This document shows positions 10,074-18,466 of a DNA stretch of 64,000 bases, one piece after another. The notes beneath the pieces were generated by a model. That model was given only the letters and a program-made list of their open reading frames with translations. It did no database searches and was not told the DNA's origin. Numbering within the stretch: position 1 is the stretch's first letter; the number at the start of each line of letters is the position of its first letter. The position numbers were made by a program, and so were the translations under genes. This DNA comes from CAIQJJ01 sp964606085 (GTDB taxonomy: Bacteria; Chloroflexota; Anaerolineae; Anaerolineales; UBA4823): assembly GCA_964606085.1 (NCBI GenBank), contig CAZSFD010000001.1:62001-126000 (forward strand), given 5' to 3'.

Positions 10074-10829
10074 ATGACATCACCTTACACCACCCGCTTC
10101 ACCCGCAAAGCCAAAATCTACGCCCGCTATCGGTGGGATTACGCCCCCGAAGCCATCCAGACCATCCTCGATGCGCTGCCCGCTGGCGGCAGTGTGGCCG
10201 ATGTCGGCTCTGGAACGGGGATGCTCACCCGGCATCTGCTGCTGTGCGCCGGGTGCGTCTACGCCGTGGAACCGAATGCCGAGATGCGCGCCATCGCTGA
10301 AGAACATCATGGCGCCCGCCAGAATTTCCGCAGCGTGGCCGGCGCTGCCGAAGCCACCACCCTGCCCGGCGCATCTGTGGATTTAATCACCGTGGCCCAG
10401 GCGCTCCACTGGTTCGACCCCGCCCCCACCGTGGCTGAATTTCGGCGCATCATCAAACCCGGCGGCTGGCTGGCGCTGGTATGGAATAACGCCCGCGAGA
10501 GCGAGTTGGGCAAGGCGCGCAGCACACTCTACCAGGCCCGTTATGGTTGGGACACAGAAGCAGCCAGTTACCCCCACTGCGAGCCCTTCGCTTTCTACTT
10601 CGGCCACGAAAATGCTCAGAAATATCACTTCCAGGTACACACCCACCAAACCTGGGAAGAATTCTTCGGCGCCCTCTGCTCCGATTCGCACGCCCCCCTG
10701 CCCGATCACCCCGCCTTCCCCGAATTTGAAGCGGCCGCCCTCGCCATCTTCAACGACTTCCGCGTCGGCGACACCCTCCCCTCCCACTACCAGACCGACC
10801 TCGTCCTCGGCCAACTGGCTGTCACATAA
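10074..10829 (+). CDS. Class I SAM-dependent methyltransferase
   Basis: The 251-residue cytosolic protein has a Methyltransf_11-type fold. Motif I VADVGSGTGM is at residues 41-50, an acidic end of strand 2 follows in AVEPNAEM, and QALHWFDP near 110 is the motif IV region followed by IIKPGGWLALV. QALHWFD is typical of a family of uncharacterised small-molecule methyltransferases related to UbiE and TrmB-like enzymes. The substrate cannot be read from the sequence. The ATG is preceded by AGAAAGGG. It stands alone after the palindrome cluster and 104 bp ahead of mfd. Confidence 0.85.
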   Translation: MTSPYTTRFTRKAKIYARYRWDYAPEAIQTILDALPAGGSVADVGSGTGMLTRHLLLCAGCVYAVEPNAEMRAIAEEHHGARQNFRSVAGAAEATTLPGASVDLITVAQALHWFDPAPTVAEFRRIIKPGGWLALVWNNARESELGKARSTLYQARYGWDTEAASYPHCEPFAFYFGHENAQKYHFQVHTHQTWEEFFGALCSDSHAPLPDHPAFPEFEAAALAIFNDFRVGDTLPSHYQTDLVLGQLAVT

Positions 10830-10904
10830 CCCGCCGAAAACACATTGGATGTTACACCTTGAGCAAAGCGAAAAGCCACCTTCCAAACATCTCCTTTGTC
10901 TTTT

Positions 10905-10940
10905 GACCTGCAACTTGCTACCTGCCCCCTGCCATGTCCC
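10905..10940. repeat. Heptamer array covering the mfd start codon
   Basis: About five degenerate 7-bp units of the type gacctgc, aacttgc, tacctgc, cccctgc run up to and through the ATG of mfd at 10934. No Shine-Dalgarno sequence is visible in front of that ATG, because the array occupies the position where it should be. Confidence 0.55.
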
Positions 10941-13900
10941 TCGCCCCCATCCTCTCCGCCCTCTCTCCCCTACTCCCCGTCCCCCTTGTTCCCTGCGCCC
11001 CCCTCGCCTTGCGCCGCGCCGCGCGCCTGCCCGTCCTCGCCGCCCTCTACCGCGCCAACCCGCAGCCGATCATCTTCCTCACCGAACGCGCCGACCACGC
11101 CCTGACGCTGCTCGACGAACTCAATCTCTGGCTGCCCGAAGCCCCCAGGCGCTACCTGCCCGAACCCAACCCGCTCTTCTACGAAGACTCCCCCTGGGGC
11201 GAGTCCACCCGCCGTGAACGCCTGGCCGTCCTCACCACCCTCGCCGCCTACCACATCCCCGGTTCGCAATCACCCAATCACCCAATCACCCAATCACCCA
11301 TTATTGTCGCCCCGCTGCGCGCCCTCATGTCGCGCACCCTCCCCCGTCGGGACTTCCTCAAAGCCATCAAAACGCTCAAAGTAAGCCAGGTAGTGCAGCC
11401 CGACGAACTCGCCCGCCAGTGGGTCGCCCTCGGCTACGAAGCCACGCATATCGTCACCGCCACCGGGCAGTTCGCGCGGCGCGGCGGCATCCTCGACGTG
11501 TGGCCGCCGGCCGAACCCCACCCCGTGCGCATCGAATTCTTCGGCGACGAAATAGACACCCTGCGCCGCTTCGACCCCGCCACCCAGCGCACCTCCTCGA
11601 CGCTAGAAAGGATGCTGGTTTCGCCGGCACGGGAGTATTTGATAGGCGAAAATCGTGATTCGTTATTCGTTAATCGTGATTCGAATAACGAATTACGATT
11701 AACGAATAACAATTCTCGATTAACGAATAACGAACTCCCCCTCTCCGAATTCCACCTCCCCCTCCTCCACCCCACCCCCGCCTCCGCCCTCGAATACCTG
11801 CCGCAAAACGGCCTGCTCGTCCTCGATGACCGCCAGGCCCTGGCCGATTTCGCCGCCGAACTCGAAGACCAGGCCGTACAGACCCGCCACGATATGGTTG
11901 CCAGCGGCAGCCTGCCCGACGATTTCCCCCTGCCCTACCTCCCCTGGAGCGACCTCGAAGACACCTTCCCCGCCTCCCGCACGCTTGAACTCGGCGGCCC
12001 CGTCTTCGACGATGAACGGGAGTCGGCTGGTCAGCCAATCAGCAATCAGCAATCCACACTCAGCAGTTGTTTTGTTCCTGGCCCGCGCTTCGCCGGACGC
12101 ATCCGCACCGCCCTCGAACACCTCGTCCAAGTCACCGGGCGCGGCGAACCCGTAACCATCGTCTCGCGCCAATTCTCCCGCCTGCAAGAACTCTGGCAAG
12201 AACATTCTCCCCATCTCCCTGCCTCCCCCGCTCCCCTGCACTTCATCGAAGGCTCCCTCACCGAAGGCTTCACCTTCACCCCGCCCAATGCCACCCCCCT
12301 CCACCTCCTCACCGATGGCGAACTCTTCGGCTGGCGGCGGCCCGAAGCCCGGCGCAAGGCCCAACTCACCGCCGAAGCCCCCGAAGCCGCCTACGCCGAC
12401 TTGCAAGTAGGCGATTGGGTCGTCCATGTGGATCATGGCGTGGGCAAGTTCGCCGGGCTGGTGCGCCGCAGCGTGGAAGGCATCGAGCGCGAGTATCTGG
12501 CGGTGGAATACGCCGACGAAGCCCAACTTTACGTGCCCGTTTACCAGGCCGATAGGCTCACGCGTTACGTCGGCCCTGACAGCCGCGACCCGAGTGCCTC
12601 GCGCCTGGGCAGCCAGGAGTGGAAGAACAACAAGTCGAAGGCCAAAGAAGCTGCCGAAGCGGTGGCGCGCGAACTGCTCGACCTGTACGCCACGCGCGGC
12701 ATCGTCACAGGCTACAGCTTCGCCCCCGATTCGCCCTGGCAGCAGGAACTCGAAGCCAGCTTCCCTTACATCGAGACTGTTGATCAGTTGCGCGTCATCG
12801 CGGATGTGAAGCGCGACATGGAAGCCCCCCGCCCGATGGATCGCCTGTTGTGCGGCGACGTGGGCTACGGCAAGACCGAAGTGGCCCTGCGCGCCGCCTT
12901 CAAAGCGGTGATGGATGGCAAGCAGGTAGCCGTACTCGTGCCAACCACCGTCCTGGCGCAGCAGCACTACCACACCTTTCGCGACCGCCTGGCCGCCTAC
13001 CCCGCCACAGTTGAGATGCTCTCACGCTTCCGCTCGCCGCAGCAGCAGCGCGAAATTCTGCTCAAGCTCTCGCAAGGTGCGATTGATATCGTTATCGGCA
13101 CGCACCGCCTGATTTCAGGCGATGTGATCTTCAAAGACCTCGGCCTGGTGATCATTGACGAGGAGCAGCGCTTCGGCGTCAGCCACAAGGAGCAGCTCAA
13201 ACGCCTGCGCACCGAAGTAGACGTGTTGACGCTGACCGCCACGCCGATCCCACGCACGCTCTACATGGCCCTCACCGGCGTGCGCGACATCTCCACCCTC
13301 AACACCCCGCCCGAAGAACGCCTGCCCATCGCCACCCACGTCGGGCCGTACAACCCCAAGATCGTCAAACAGGCCATCCAGCGCGAGATGGAACGCGGCG
13401 GGCAAATCTACTTCGTCCACAATCGCGTTCACAGCATCGAAGGCATTGCCGCACACCTGCGGAAACTCGTCCCCGAAGCGCGCATCACCATCGGCCACGG
13501 TCAACTGGATGAACACACCCTGGCCGAGCGTATGGACGCCTTCTCGGCGGGCGAGTACGATATTTTGCTCTGTACGACGATCATCGAAAGCGGCCTCGAC
13601 ATCCCCAACTGCAACACGCTGATCGTAGACCGCGCCGACACCTTCGGCCTGGCGCAACTGTACCAACTGCGCGGGCGCGTGGGGCGCGGCGCACAGCGCG
13701 CCTACGCCTACTTCTTCCGCCACAACAAAATTGCCCCCACCCACGAGGGCCGCCAACGCCTCGAAACCATCGCCGAGAACACCCAGCTTGGGGCGGGCTA
13801 CTCCATCGCCATGCGCGACCTTGAAATCCGCGGGGCAGGCGAAATCCTGGGCACGCGTCAATCGGGCTACATCGCCGATGTGGGTTTTCACCTGTACACG

Positions 13901-14455
13901 CGTCTTCTTGCTGATGCCGTGCGCCGCCTCAGGCAGGTCGAAGGTCATCAGGCAAAGGTCGAGGAGCAGCGCTCCGACGTTCGACTTTCGACTTTGGACT
14001 ATCATTTGGCGCTCCCCGTCAACGTAGACCTGCCCCTGCCCGTCGGCCTGCCCGCCAGCTACATCTCCGAGCAAGAGACACGCCTGCGCCTGTACCGCCG
14101 CATCGCCGACATCCGCACCCTGCCCGAAGTAGATGCCCTGGCCGACGAATTTGCCGACCGCTTCGGCACGCCGCCCGAAGAAGCGCGCAACTTGCTCTAC
14201 CAGGTGCGCCTGAAACTGCTGGCCGAGAAGGCCGGGCTGTCGTCCATCACCAGCGAAAGCGGCCAGATCGTGCTGCGCTATCCGGCCCTACCCGAAGGCA
14301 TGAGCGAACGCAATTATACGGCCATGCCCGATCTTTCCGATCTCGGCGTGCGGCGCGGCAAAAACGCCCTGTGGATGCCGATAGCACCGGGCGTTGAACC
14401 CGGCTGGCAGGCGCGATTGGCACAGGCATTGGAACGGATCACAGTTGCCATGTAG
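10934..14455 (+). CDS. mfd: Transcription-repair coupling factor Mfd
   Basis: The 1173-residue protein is a normal length for Mfd. It removes RNA polymerase stalled at DNA lesions and recruits UvrA. In order: a reduced UvrB-like N-terminal region; the RNA-polymerase-interacting CarD-like domain from about residue 489 (VGDWVVHVDHGVGKF); Walker A near 640 (GDVGYGKTEVA); DEEQ helicase box near 740 (IIDEEQRFGVSHKE); TATPIPRTL; a second RecA-like lobe with a QLRGRVGRG motif; and the C-terminal D7 domain. Four stretches are not explained by the family: residues about 112-122, 241-266, 367-376 and 1001-1022. Each corresponds to a short tandem-repeat array in the DNA, is in frame, and falls in a linker or loop. 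The start codon is uncertain because of the repeat array around it. Confidence 0.93.
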   Translation: MSLAPILSALSPLLPVPLVPCAPLALRRAARLPVLAALYRANPQPIIFLTERADHALTLLDELNLWLPEAPRRYLPEPNPLFYEDSPWGESTRRERLAVLTTLAAYHIPGSQSPNHPITQSPIIVAPLRALMSRTLPRRDFLKAIKTLKVSQVVQPDELARQWVALGYEATHIVTATGQFARRGGILDVWPPAEPHPVRIEFFGDEIDTLRRFDPATQRTSSTLERMLVSPAREYLIGENRDSLFVNRDSNNELRLTNNNSRLTNNELPLSEFHLPLLHPTPASALEYLPQNGLLVLDDRQALADFAAELEDQAVQTRHDMVASGSLPDDFPLPYLPWSDLEDTFPASRTLELGGPVFDDERESAGQPISNQQSTLSSCFVPGPRFAGRIRTALEHLVQVTGRGEPVTIVSRQFSRLQELWQEHSPHLPASPAPLHFIEGSLTEGFTFTPPNATPLHLLTDGELFGWRRPEARRKAQLTAEAPEAAYADLQVGDWVVHVDHGVGKFAGLVRRSVEGIEREYLAVEYADEAQLYVPVYQADRLTRYVGPDSRDPSASRLGSQEWKNNKSKAKEAAEAVARELLDLYATRGIVTGYSFAPDSPWQQELEASFPYIETVDQLRVIADVKRDMEAPRPMDRLLCGDVGYGKTEVALRAAFKAVMDGKQVAVLVPTTVLAQQHYHTFRDRLAAYPATVEMLSRFRSPQQQREILLKLSQGAIDIVIGTHRLISGDVIFKDLGLVIIDEEQRFGVSHKEQLKRLRTEVDVLTLTATPIPRTLYMALTGVRDISTLNTPPEERLPIATHVGPYNPKIVKQAIQREMERGGQIYFVHNRVHSIEGIAAHLRKLVPEARITIGHGQLDEHTLAERMDAFSAGEYDILLCTTIIESGLDIPNCNTLIVDRADTFGLAQLYQLRGRVGRGAQRAYAYFFRHNKIAPTHEGRQRLETIAENTQLGAGYSIAMRDLEIRGAGEILGTRQSGYIADVGFHLYTRLLADAVRRLRQVEGHQAKVEEQRSDVRLSTLDYHLALPVNVDLPLPVGLPASYISEQETRLRLYRRIADIRTLPEVDALADEFADRFGTPPEEARNLLYQVRLKLLAEKAGLSSITSESGQIVLRYPALPEGMSERNYTAMPDLSDLGVRRGKNALWMPIAPGVEPGWQARLAQALERITVAM
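11268..11299. repeat. Four exact 8-bp tandem repeats inside mfd
   Basis: The unit AATCACCC occurs four times without mismatch. It encodes the sequence NHPITQSP in a loop just before the IIVAPLRAL strand of Mfd. The 32-bp array keeps the reading frame open. Confidence 0.9.
11655..11731. repeat. Inverted heptamer array inside mfd (11 units)
   Basis: Eleven consecutive 7-bp units can be laid out: gtgattc, gttattc, gttaatc, gtgattc, then gaataac, gaattac, gattaac, gaataac, aattctc, gattaac, gaataac. The second set contains the reverse complements of the first, so the array can fold into a long hairpin. It is AT-rich in a GC-rich gene and encodes an Asn/Ser/Arg-rich stretch in the UvrB-like region. 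Confidence 0.85.
12034..12061. repeat. Short heptamer array inside mfd
   Basis: Four 7-bp units (gccaatc, agcaatc, agcaatc, cacactc) lie in frame and encode part of GQPISNQQSTLSS, a loop ahead of the FVPGPRFAGR segment. Confidence 0.6.
13936..13998. repeat. Heptamer array in the Mfd helicase-D7 linker
   Basis: Nine 7-bp units start with ggtcgaa, ggtcatc and end with cgttcga, ctttcga, ctttgga. The outer units are roughly reverse complements of each other. The 63 bp equal 21 codons and sit between LLADAVRRLRQ and the D7 domain. Confidence 0.7.
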
Positions 14456-14475
14456 GGCGAAATTCATTTCGCCCT
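14454..14475. repeat. Palindrome at the mfd stop codon
   Basis: AGGGCGAAA, a four-base TTCA loop and TTTCGCCCT form a perfect hairpin that begins within the TAG stop codon. It could serve as a transcript-end hairpin, but no T-run follows. The loop resembles that of the palindromes near 9850. Confidence 0.7.
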
Positions 14476-14580
14476 TGCTCATACCCCGAGGTTGCTGACG
14501 AAAGCGCCTTAGCATCGGCTGGTATAATCTAAAAATTAGGAGTCTATGACATAGAAGACAATCAAATTCCGACTATACTA

Positions 14581-14799
14581 ATGGTCAATCCACAGATATT
14601 CGGCGGCAAACCCATCATTCGAGGCCGCCGCCTGGCTGTGGAGCATGTCTTGGGCATGTTGGCGGCTGGGGACACCCCCGAACTCATTTTGCAAGGCTAT
14701 CCGTGGCTTGAACCACAAGATATTCAGGCATGCCTGATGTATGCTCACCGTTTGGTCAGCCATGAACGAATCGATTTGCCCATCTCAACCGCAGTATGA
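14581..14799 (+). CDS. DUF433 antitoxin-like protein
   Basis: The 72-residue protein reads FGGKPIIRGRRLAVEHVLGM and PELILQGYPWLEPQDIQACL, the conserved pattern of DUF433 (VapB45-type) antitoxins, which bind a DUF5615 PIN-like partner and the operon promoter. The usual DUF433 N-terminus is a few residues longer. In-frame codons upstream of this ATG carry no canonical start, so ATG at 14581 is used. The stop overlaps the next ATG by 4 bases (ATGA). A TATAAT lies at 14523-14528. The partner gene is damaged, so this is probably an orphaned antitoxin. Confidence 0.8.
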   Translation: MVNPQIFGGKPIIRGRRLAVEHVLGMLAAGDTPELILQGYPWLEPQDIQACLMYAHRLVSHERIDLPISTAV

Positions 14800-14939
14800 A
14801 AATCCTGCTGGATACGCGCGTTTGGGGAGGAACAAAATATGACTTGCAAGCAGCAGGTCATGATGTGATTTGGGGGATTTTACAGCAAGGCGCTATCGTC
14901 ACGGCCAGTGCGGATCGCATTCGCGTTCGGACGGCCTAG
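14796..14939 (+). pseudogene. Internally deleted DUF5615 PIN-like toxin
   Basis: A 47-codon frame overlaps the antitoxin stop. Residues 1-27 (MKILLDTRVWGGTK then AAGHDVIW) match the N-terminus expected of a DUF5615 toxin. Residues 29-47 (QQGAIVTASADRIRVRT) match its extreme C-terminus. The 60 or so residues between, including the central LVTLDKDF-type acidic motif, are absent, and the junction is in frame. Family recognition is from memory of typical sequences. The product would lack the active site. Confidence 0.7.
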
Positions 14940-14950
14940 TTTTTTTCAAC

Positions 14951-16840
14951 ATGAGTCAACATACCCGCCTCGCCCGCAAGCAAACCGCCCTGGCAGCCAT
15001 CAGCCGCCGCATCTCCTGGCTGCGGCTGATGGCTTTTTTGGGCGGCATCGCCCTCACCTGGCTGGTTGCGGCCAGCGCCGGTTCGCTGGCGGGCGGCATG
15101 ACCTTGCTGCTGGCCAGCGTTCTCTTCATCGCCCTGGTCATCGCCCATCGCCGGTTGGATCGCCAGGAGCGGCGGCTGCGCCTGTTAGGCGAATATGTTC
15201 GCCAGCAGGCTGCCCGCCGCGCGCTCGCCTGGGATGGCATCCCGCTGCCCGCCGCCAGCCTTGACCCGCGCCCGCCGCATGATATTGACCTCGATCTCAC
15301 CGGGCCGCGCTCGCTCCATCACCTGCTCGATAGCGCCATCTCGCACCAGGGCAGCGCCCGCCTGGCCGCCTGGCTCACCGCGGACACGCCCGACCCCGCC
15401 AAAATTGCTGCCCGGCAGGCTATCGTGGCCGAACTGGCGCGGCTGCCGGGTTTTCGGCAGCACCTGACGCTGATCTTCCGCCAGATCAGCCAGGCGCCGC
15501 TCGATGCCGAAAAACTGCTCGCCTGGCTGCAAACGCCGTGCGACCAATCCCGCCTGCAACGTCTGCTGCCATTTGTCACGCCGCTCGTCCTGATCAACGC
15601 GGCGCTGTTTGCACTGAGCGTGACCGCCAACTGGCCGCCCGTTTGGGCGCTGACCAGCGCGCTCTATGGATTGCTCTATGTGGCCAATCGCGGGCCGATT
15701 GGTGAGTTTCTCGCCGCCATCGTGCGTCTGGATGATGAGTTGATGCCCTTCCAGGCGGTGCTGCGTTTCCTGGAGCGCTACCCCTATGCAGAAAACTCGC
15801 CCCTATTGTGGCTATGCGCATGTTTTCGCGCCATGCCGTCACCCACCCAACGCTTGCGGCAGTTGAAATGGGTCACGGCGATGGCCGGGGTGCGCATGAA
15901 CCCGGTGCTGGGCCTGCTGATCAACCTGGTTTTTCCGTGGGATTTTTGGGCCGCCTGGCTGGCCGCCCGCCAGCGTGTGCAGATGGAACGCCGGCTGCCT
16001 GCCTGGCTGGATACGCTCCACGAATTGGAAGCGCTGATTTCGCTGGGCAATTTTGCCGCGCTCAACCCGGGTTATGTTTTCCCCGGCATTGTAATGGATG
16101 GTCTCGACAGGCTCGACCAACGGCCAGCCTCGGTTGAGCAGCGAACGCCATTCGCAGTCGAAACCAATCAGGCTGGTCTCGACAGGCTCGACCAGCGCCA
16201 GGAAGCGGTGTTTTCTGTGCGCAGCCTCGGCCACCCGCTGCTGCCGCCAGTGCAAAAGGTATGCAACGACTTCGCATTAACCGCTCTCGGCGAGGTGGCG
16301 CTGATCACCGGCTCGAACATGGCGGGCAAAAGCACCTTCATCCGCACGGTGGGCGTCAACCTGTGCCTGGCGTATGCTGGCGGCCCGGTGTGCGCTACAG
16401 CCTGGCACAGCCTGCCTTTCCGCCTGTACACCTGCATTCGCATCAGCGATTCGCTGGGCGATGGCTTCTCGTATTTTTACGCCGAGGTCAAACGTTTGAA
16501 GGGCCTGCTGGAAGCGCTGAATGATGCTGGCTTCCCCCTGCTCTACCTGATTGACGAGATTTTTCGCGGCACCAACAACCGCGAACGGCTCGTGGGCAGC
16601 CGGGCCTATGTGCAAGCGTTGGCTGGTGCGCCCGGCGCAGGGCTGATCGCCACCCACGACCTCGAGTTGGCCGGGCTTTCCGAAACCAATGCCGCCATTC
16701 GCAACTACCATTTCCGCGATGATGTGCAGGCCAATCAGTTGATTTTCGATTACCGCATCCGTCCTGGCCCCAGCCCCACCACCAATGCGCTCAAGATCAT
16801 GGCCCAGGAAGGGCTGCCCATTGGCAAGACCGTTTTATGA
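14951..16840 (+). CDS. Membrane-associated MutS-family ATPase
   Basis: The start at 14951 (MSQHTRLARK) was chosen over a longer frame that has no ribosome site and runs through the toxin remnant. The 629-residue protein has two hydrophobic helices near residues 25-70, a pair near 205-245, a MutS core-like helical region, and a C-terminal MutS domain V with Walker A GSNMAGKST near 453 and Walker B LIDEIFRGTNNRE. It lacks the mismatch-binding domain I, so classical mismatch recognition is unlikely. Related 'MutS domain V' membrane proteins are widespread but uncharacterised. Residues about 382-421 are foreign to the family and are encoded by GGTCTCGACA-type repeats inserted just before the ATPase domain. 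Confidence 0.85.
   Translation: MSQHTRLARKQTALAAISRRISWLRLMAFLGGIALTWLVAASAGSLAGGMTLLLASVLFIALVIAHRRLDRQERRLRLLGEYVRQQAARRALAWDGIPLPAASLDPRPPHDIDLDLTGPRSLHHLLDSAISHQGSARLAAWLTADTPDPAKIAARQAIVAELARLPGFRQHLTLIFRQISQAPLDAEKLLAWLQTPCDQSRLQRLLPFVTPLVLINAALFALSVTANWPPVWALTSALYGLLYVANRGPIGEFLAAIVRLDDELMPFQAVLRFLERYPYAENSPLLWLCACFRAMPSPTQRLRQLKWVTAMAGVRMNPVLGLLINLVFPWDFWAAWLAARQRVQMERRLPAWLDTLHELEALISLGNFAALNPGYVFPGIVMDGLDRLDQRPASVEQRTPFAVETNQAGLDRLDQRQEAVFSVRSLGHPLLPPVQKVCNDFALTALGEVALITGSNMAGKSTFIRTVGVNLCLAYAGGPVCATAWHSLPFRLYTCIRISDSLGDGFSYFYAEVKRLKGLLEALNDAGFPLLYLIDEIFRGTNNRERLVGSRAYVQALAGAPGAGLIATHDLELAGLSETNAAIRNYHFRDDVQANQLIFDYRIRPGPSPTTNALKIMAQEGLPIGKTVL
16100..16197. repeat. GGTTTCGACA-family repeats inside the MutS-like gene
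   Basis: Two direct copies of GGTCTCGACAGGCTCGACCA (16100-16119 and 16175-16194) flank a divided inverted copy (GGTTGAGC at 16132, GTCGAAACC at 16157). The same family occurs at 52609-52652 and 61970-62056. The reading frame stays open, giving GLDRLDQR twice in the protein. Confidence 0.85.
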
Positions 16841-16851
16841 CATGGGCCTTT

Positions 16852-17232
16852 TCAGGCAACAACAGGCGGGGATTGAATGTAGCGCTCGGCCAGTTGGGTC
16901 AATTGGTTGAAGCTGATCGGCTTAAGCAATACATGATCAACCTGAGATTGCAATAGGGTTGCCTGAGCGGCATCTGCCGTGGCAACGATCACCCGGGCGC
17001 CATCCAGCCGTCTGTCGCTGCGAATTTGCTCGAATAGCTCCAGACCGCTGACTTCGGGTAAATGCAAGTCGAGGACGATCATTTGCGGCACGACTTCAGC
17101 AAGCCGTTTTTCAGCGATGCTGCCATCCAGGATAGACTCGGTGGCATAGCCAGCTTTTTGCATCGCTTTGGTGAAGACCGTATTTTGATCTTCGTTATCT
17201 TCAATGATTAATGCCAAAGGTTTTTTTTCCAT
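16852..17232 (-). CDS. Single-domain response regulator
   Basis: The 126-residue protein is a stand-alone receiver (REC) domain. Acidic pair E11/D12, phospho-acceptor D55 (VLDLHLPEVSG) and K104 (LLKPISF) are all present. No output domain follows, so it probably signals by protein contact. It is the last gene of a three-gene minus operon, 16 bp after the histidine kinase, which is its likely phosphate donor. The upstream ribosome site is weak (GAAAG). Confidence 0.93.
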   Translation of the reverse strand: MEKKPLALIIEDNEDQNTVFTKAMQKAGYATESILDGSIAEKRLAEVVPQMIVLDLHLPEVSGLELFEQIRSDRRLDGARVIVATADAAQATLLQSQVDHVLLKPISFNQLTQLAERYIQSPPVVA

Positions 17233-17248
17233 AGTTGCTTTCTTCTGA

Positions 17249-18460
17249 TCAAGACACGGCCATACGCAGGGGCAAAATCGCCTTGAAGGTGCTGCCCTGC
17301 CCTACCCGGCTTTCGACGGTTATCGTGCCGCCCATCACCGTGACCAACTGGTGGACGATTGCCAACCCCAGGCCCACCCCTCCTACCTTACGACTCTTGT
17401 CTTCGTCTACCTGGCGATAGGGCATAAAAATAGTCGGCAGCGCTTCTGGCGAAATGCCAATGCCGGTATCTTTGACCGTCAGCGCCCAATATTGATCGTC
17501 ATGGGTGATGGATACATTGATCCAGCCGGTATCGGTATATTTGATGGCGTTGACGACCAGGTTCGAGAGGATTTGCCCGATGCGGGTTTCATCGCCGATC
17601 AGCGTGGGTGGCAAGGTGGGGGCGATGCGCAACGAGAGCGCCAATCCTTTGCGCAAGGCCAGAGGCAGGCAGTCGAGATGAACCGACCTGGCCATTTCAT
17701 GCGGCGAAAAGGGGGCTTGACGCAGCTTTAGCTCGCCAGCTTCCAGACGCGCCTGGTCCAGGAGTTCGATCAGGGCCTGTGAAAGGGCCTGGGCATTGTG
17801 TAAAACTCGGCTGAGAGGCGACTTTTGCTCGTCGGTCAACGGGCCATAGACATCTTCCAGCAACATCTCAGTTAAACCCACAATGGCACCCAGGGGCGTG
17901 CGCAGATCGTGGCTGGTTTGAGCAATAAAGCGCGATTTGAACTGGCTGGCCTCGGCAGCCCGCTCGGCCATGGCCTCTACTTCTTTGATTTCAACGGTGT
18001 ATCGGTCAATAGCCCGGTGCAGCGCGCCGCGAATGCGTTCTTGTTCATTTAACACCATTTTCGCCCGGCCCTGGTAATACCCTTGTAATACGCTGTTCTG
18101 ATAGGTATCGTAAATATCCAGTATGGCAGCGATTTCATCGTTGGCAAACAAGGTGATCAAAAACTGGCGGGTGGCCTGCCCGAGGCGCAAGACGGCAACA
18201 TCGGTCAGGCCCAATTCGCACAGGCTTTCGCCATGCGCCAGTGCCGCTTCGCCGGGTTGGGTTAAACAGGTCCGCAACGTGTTAGCTTCTTGCAACGCAA
18301 TACGCCCCAAATGCTTGGGGCGTATCTCGGTTCGGCTGGTAAACAACACGTCTTGCAAGACACGCTGGTATTGGCTGACCAGCGTGTCGCGCTGGTTGTC
18401 TAATGCGACCAGCAGCGCAGCCAGCGATTTTTCTTTGCCTGGGGTTTGAGCGGTGTACAT
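17249..18460 (-). CDS. Soluble sensor histidine kinase
   Basis: The 403-residue protein has no membrane segment. Residues 1-140 form a helical N-terminal sensor of the RsbRD/globin-coupled-like type, not firmly assignable. A short coiled coil follows (about 140-178), then a HisKA domain with phospho-accepting H184 in TSHDLRTPLGAIVG, and a HATPase domain with N-box LVVNAIKYTD, G1 DTGIGIS and G2 GVGLGLAI. All catalytic boxes are intact. The start lies 6 bp after the methyltransferase stop, so the two are translationally close. The signal sensed must be cytosolic. Confidence 0.92.
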   Translation of the reverse strand: MYTAQTPGKEKSLAALLVALDNQRDTLVSQYQRVLQDVLFTSRTEIRPKHLGRIALQEANTLRTCLTQPGEAALAHGESLCELGLTDVAVLRLGQATRQFLITLFANDEIAAILDIYDTYQNSVLQGYYQGRAKMVLNEQERIRGALHRAIDRYTVEIKEVEAMAERAAEASQFKSRFIAQTSHDLRTPLGAIVGLTEMLLEDVYGPLTDEQKSPLSRVLHNAQALSQALIELLDQARLEAGELKLRQAPFSPHEMARSVHLDCLPLALRKGLALSLRIAPTLPPTLIGDETRIGQILSNLVVNAIKYTDTGWINVSITHDDQYWALTVKDTGIGISPEALPTIFMPYRQVDEDKSRKVGGVGLGLAIVHQLVTVMGGTITVESRVGQGSTFKAILPLRMAVS

Positions 18461-18466
18461 GAAGGA

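Noticed and set aside
11268..11299. Tandem direct repeats as a mini CRISPR array
   Set aside because: Units are 8 bp with no spacers and lie inside a coding frame; no cas genes are present.
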